This document shows, one piece after another, positions 10,709 to 11,980 of a stretch of DNA of 11,980 nucleotides (positions are counted from its first letter, which is position 1; the number at the start of each line of letters is the position of its first letter). Below the pieces are notes generated by a model, which did not search any database, was not told the DNA's origin, and saw only the letters and a program-made list of their open reading frames with translations. Location: contig JALWNV010000246.1 in assembly GCA_027083665.1 (NCBI GenBank), positions 1 to 11,980 on the forward strand. Reading direction: 5' to 3'. Origin of the DNA: Helicobacteraceae bacterium (GTDB lineage Bacteria; Campylobacterota; Campylobacteria; Campylobacterales; Sulfurimonadaceae). Both the position numbers and the translations under genes were made by a program.

Positions 10709-11980
10709 TTAATGAATGGCCGAGGTCGAAAGATCTTCGATCGACCAGCCCGATTTGTAGACCGCCCTGAAAGAGGCGTCTCCCGTACCGCACCAACTGT
10801 CCTCGCGGCTGCGCGACACCGAGGTCCACGTCACCGGGTCACAGTCGAAACCGACACCCGCGACGCCGAAGCCCTCGCCGCTGAAGCTGTACGAATCTCC
10901 GGACTTCTGTCCCATCGCCAGCACCTGTCCGCGCAGTGAAGCGATACAGAGCGCCTTGCCGTAGGCGCCGCCGCCCATCAGTCCCCCGATCGTCAGCGGC
11001 GGCCCGATCAGGACCCACATTCCGACATCGGCACTGACACCGACGGTGAGCGCACAGCCGTTGACCCAGACCGGCACGCTGGCCGACCCGCGGGCGTAGA
11101 CGCCGTTGAAGACCCCTCCGGGAAGCTCGATGAACTCCGCCACCTGCGGATCGAGTGCCGTCAGCACGTCGGCATTACAGGTCTTTCCGACCAGGAAAAC
11201 CGCCGCCATCTGGACATCGCCAAGGATCGCCCCTGCCGAGGCCCCGATATAGTTCTCCACGCTGCCCGTTCCCGCGGCGTATGCCAGATCGTACAGCTGG
11301 AGTGCCTGAAACTCGATGGTACCGTCGACGGTGATGCCGCCAAACACGCCGCCGGGCACCATGTGCTCGAGCATGAAGCCCAGATAGATCTCGCGGATCG
11401 TCGCATCCGAACCGCCGATGGAGATGGGCAGGCCCATCGCCGAAATCTTCGCGTCGAGCGTACTGTTGGCATCCGCCACGCCGCAAGCCGCCCCTTTGCC
11501 GTTGGCGCTCCAGCTCGTCACGTCGAGCGCGGCACCGTAGGTCGTACTGCTGTCGTCACTGTCGCCGGACATCGTCCACTCCGCACCGATATGCAGCCGC
11601 TCAAGGTTGTTTCCGGCGATCGTGGCGTATCCGTCCACCTTGGCCGATTTGAGCGGTATATCGGCCGTCAGGTCTCCCGTCGCCGACTGCAGCGCCTCGT
11701 TCGCCTGCGCACTCACCGCCTCGATGCTGTCCTGTATGACGGCGTTGACCTGATCAAACGCGATCTGCGCGACCGAATTGACCTGCTCGACCGCTTCGGA
11801 CATCATCGCATAGAGTTTACGGTTGACCTCTTCGACCACCGGCGAGTTCATGATCATGTCGACCGCCATCCACTTGAGCTGCTCAGCATCGTACTGCGCG
11901 AAAATCGCGACATCGCCGCCAAGCCCCGTCGCGATCTTCGTCGCCGTATTGGCGATCGCCTGATCGACCGGTGCCTTGAG
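10709..11980 (-). CDS. Large secreted or surface protein, C-terminal 423 residues (partial)
   Basis: The frame is open through the right edge of the window; the internal ATG at 11869 is not the start, because KIATGLGGDVAIFAQYDAEQ continues upstream in good coding sequence. The first ~110 visible residues are predicted helical and rich in Ala, Val, Gln and Glu (EEVNRKLYAMMSEAVEQVN, IQDSIEAVSAQANEALQS), coiled-coil-like. The remaining ~310 are Gly/Val-rich and beta-like (LPGGVFNGVYARGSASVPV, IGPPLTIGGLMGGGAYGK), with about six cysteines. The end is STSAIH with neither a MYLL-type tail nor the terminal aromatic residue typical of outer-membrane barrels. I do not recognise the family. The stop codon carries the ribosome binding site of the FN3-like gene 10 bases on, so this is the upstream member of the same operon. 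Export is inferred from its neighbours because the N-terminus is outside the window. Confidence 0.7.
   Translation of the reverse strand, partial: LKAPVDQAIANTATKIATGLGGDVAIFAQYDAEQLKWMAVDMIMNSPVVEEVNRKLYAMMSEAVEQVNSVAQIAFDQVNAVIQDSIEAVSAQANEALQSATGDLTADIPLKSAKVDGYATIAGNNLERLHIGAEWTMSGDSDDSSTTYGAALDVTSWSANGKGAACGVADANSTLDAKISAMGLPISIGGSDATIREIYLGFMLEHMVPGGVFGGITVDGTIEFQALQLYDLAYAAGTGSVENYIGASAGAILGDVQMAAVFLVGKTCNADVLTALDPQVAEFIELPGGVFNGVYARGSASVPVWVNGCALTVGVSADVGMWVLIGPPLTIGGLMGGGAYGKALCIASLRGQVLAMGQKSGDSYSFSGEGFGVAGVGFDCDPVTWTSVSRSREDSWCGTGDASFRAVYKSGWSIEDLSTSAIH

Noticed and set aside
10709-11300. Outer-membrane beta-barrel (autotransporter-like) C-terminus for the partial right-edge gene
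   Set aside because: Gly/Val-rich beta sequence fits loosely, but the protein ends in SAIH with no terminal Phe/Trp and no clear alternating amphipathic final strand.

Overview
The window holds two convergent blocks of genes for large secreted, modular proteins in a GC-rich genome. No enzyme, transporter, mobility, RNA or defence gene could be identified. Sec-type signal peptides, good AAGGAG-type ribosome binding sites and the absence of any sortase signal suggest a Gram-negative bacterium. A high-GC member of the Campylobacterota or another proteobacterial-type lineage would fit, but no housekeeping gene is present to test this.

Plus-strand block (left edge to 4129). The first ~130 bases are markedly AT-richer (about 40% GC against about 58% just after) and may be the tail of a different gene. 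Then comes a large CARDB/carboxypeptidase-regulatory-like protein split by a +1 frameshift near 1397-1400. It is followed by a small secreted Cys-rich protein (2311-2607) and a secreted FG-GAP protein with seven recognisable repeats (2696-4129). A gene-free 359-bp convergent intergenic region (4130-4488) follows; it contains a possible plus-strand terminator, two hairpins that overlap the flanking stop codons, and a GC-rich patch that looks structured.

Minus-strand block (right edge to 4489, read right to left). It starts with the C-terminal 423 residues of a large helical-then-beta protein (10709-11980). Next is a secreted fibronectin-III-like protein of about 1096 residues split by a second frameshift near 9780 (7407-10698). 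Last is a 966-residue secreted protein with many thrombospondin type 3 calcium loops, a PKD-like domain and a cadherin-like domain (4489-7389). Gaps are 10-17 nt with Shine-Dalgarno sequences at or just after the preceding stop codon, so this is almost certainly an operon.

The most interesting signal is at the protein ends. The three otherwise unrelated proteins that converge on the centre of the window (Cys-rich, FG-GAP, TSP3/cadherin-like) all finish with the same short hydrophobic tail, approximately P-(A)-[IL]-[IL]-M-[YF]-L-L-[GND]-stop. I do not recognise this as a described sorting signal. Its presence on unrelated secreted folds suggests a shared C-terminal export, sorting or assembly tag. 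The three large proteins upstream in each block lack it.
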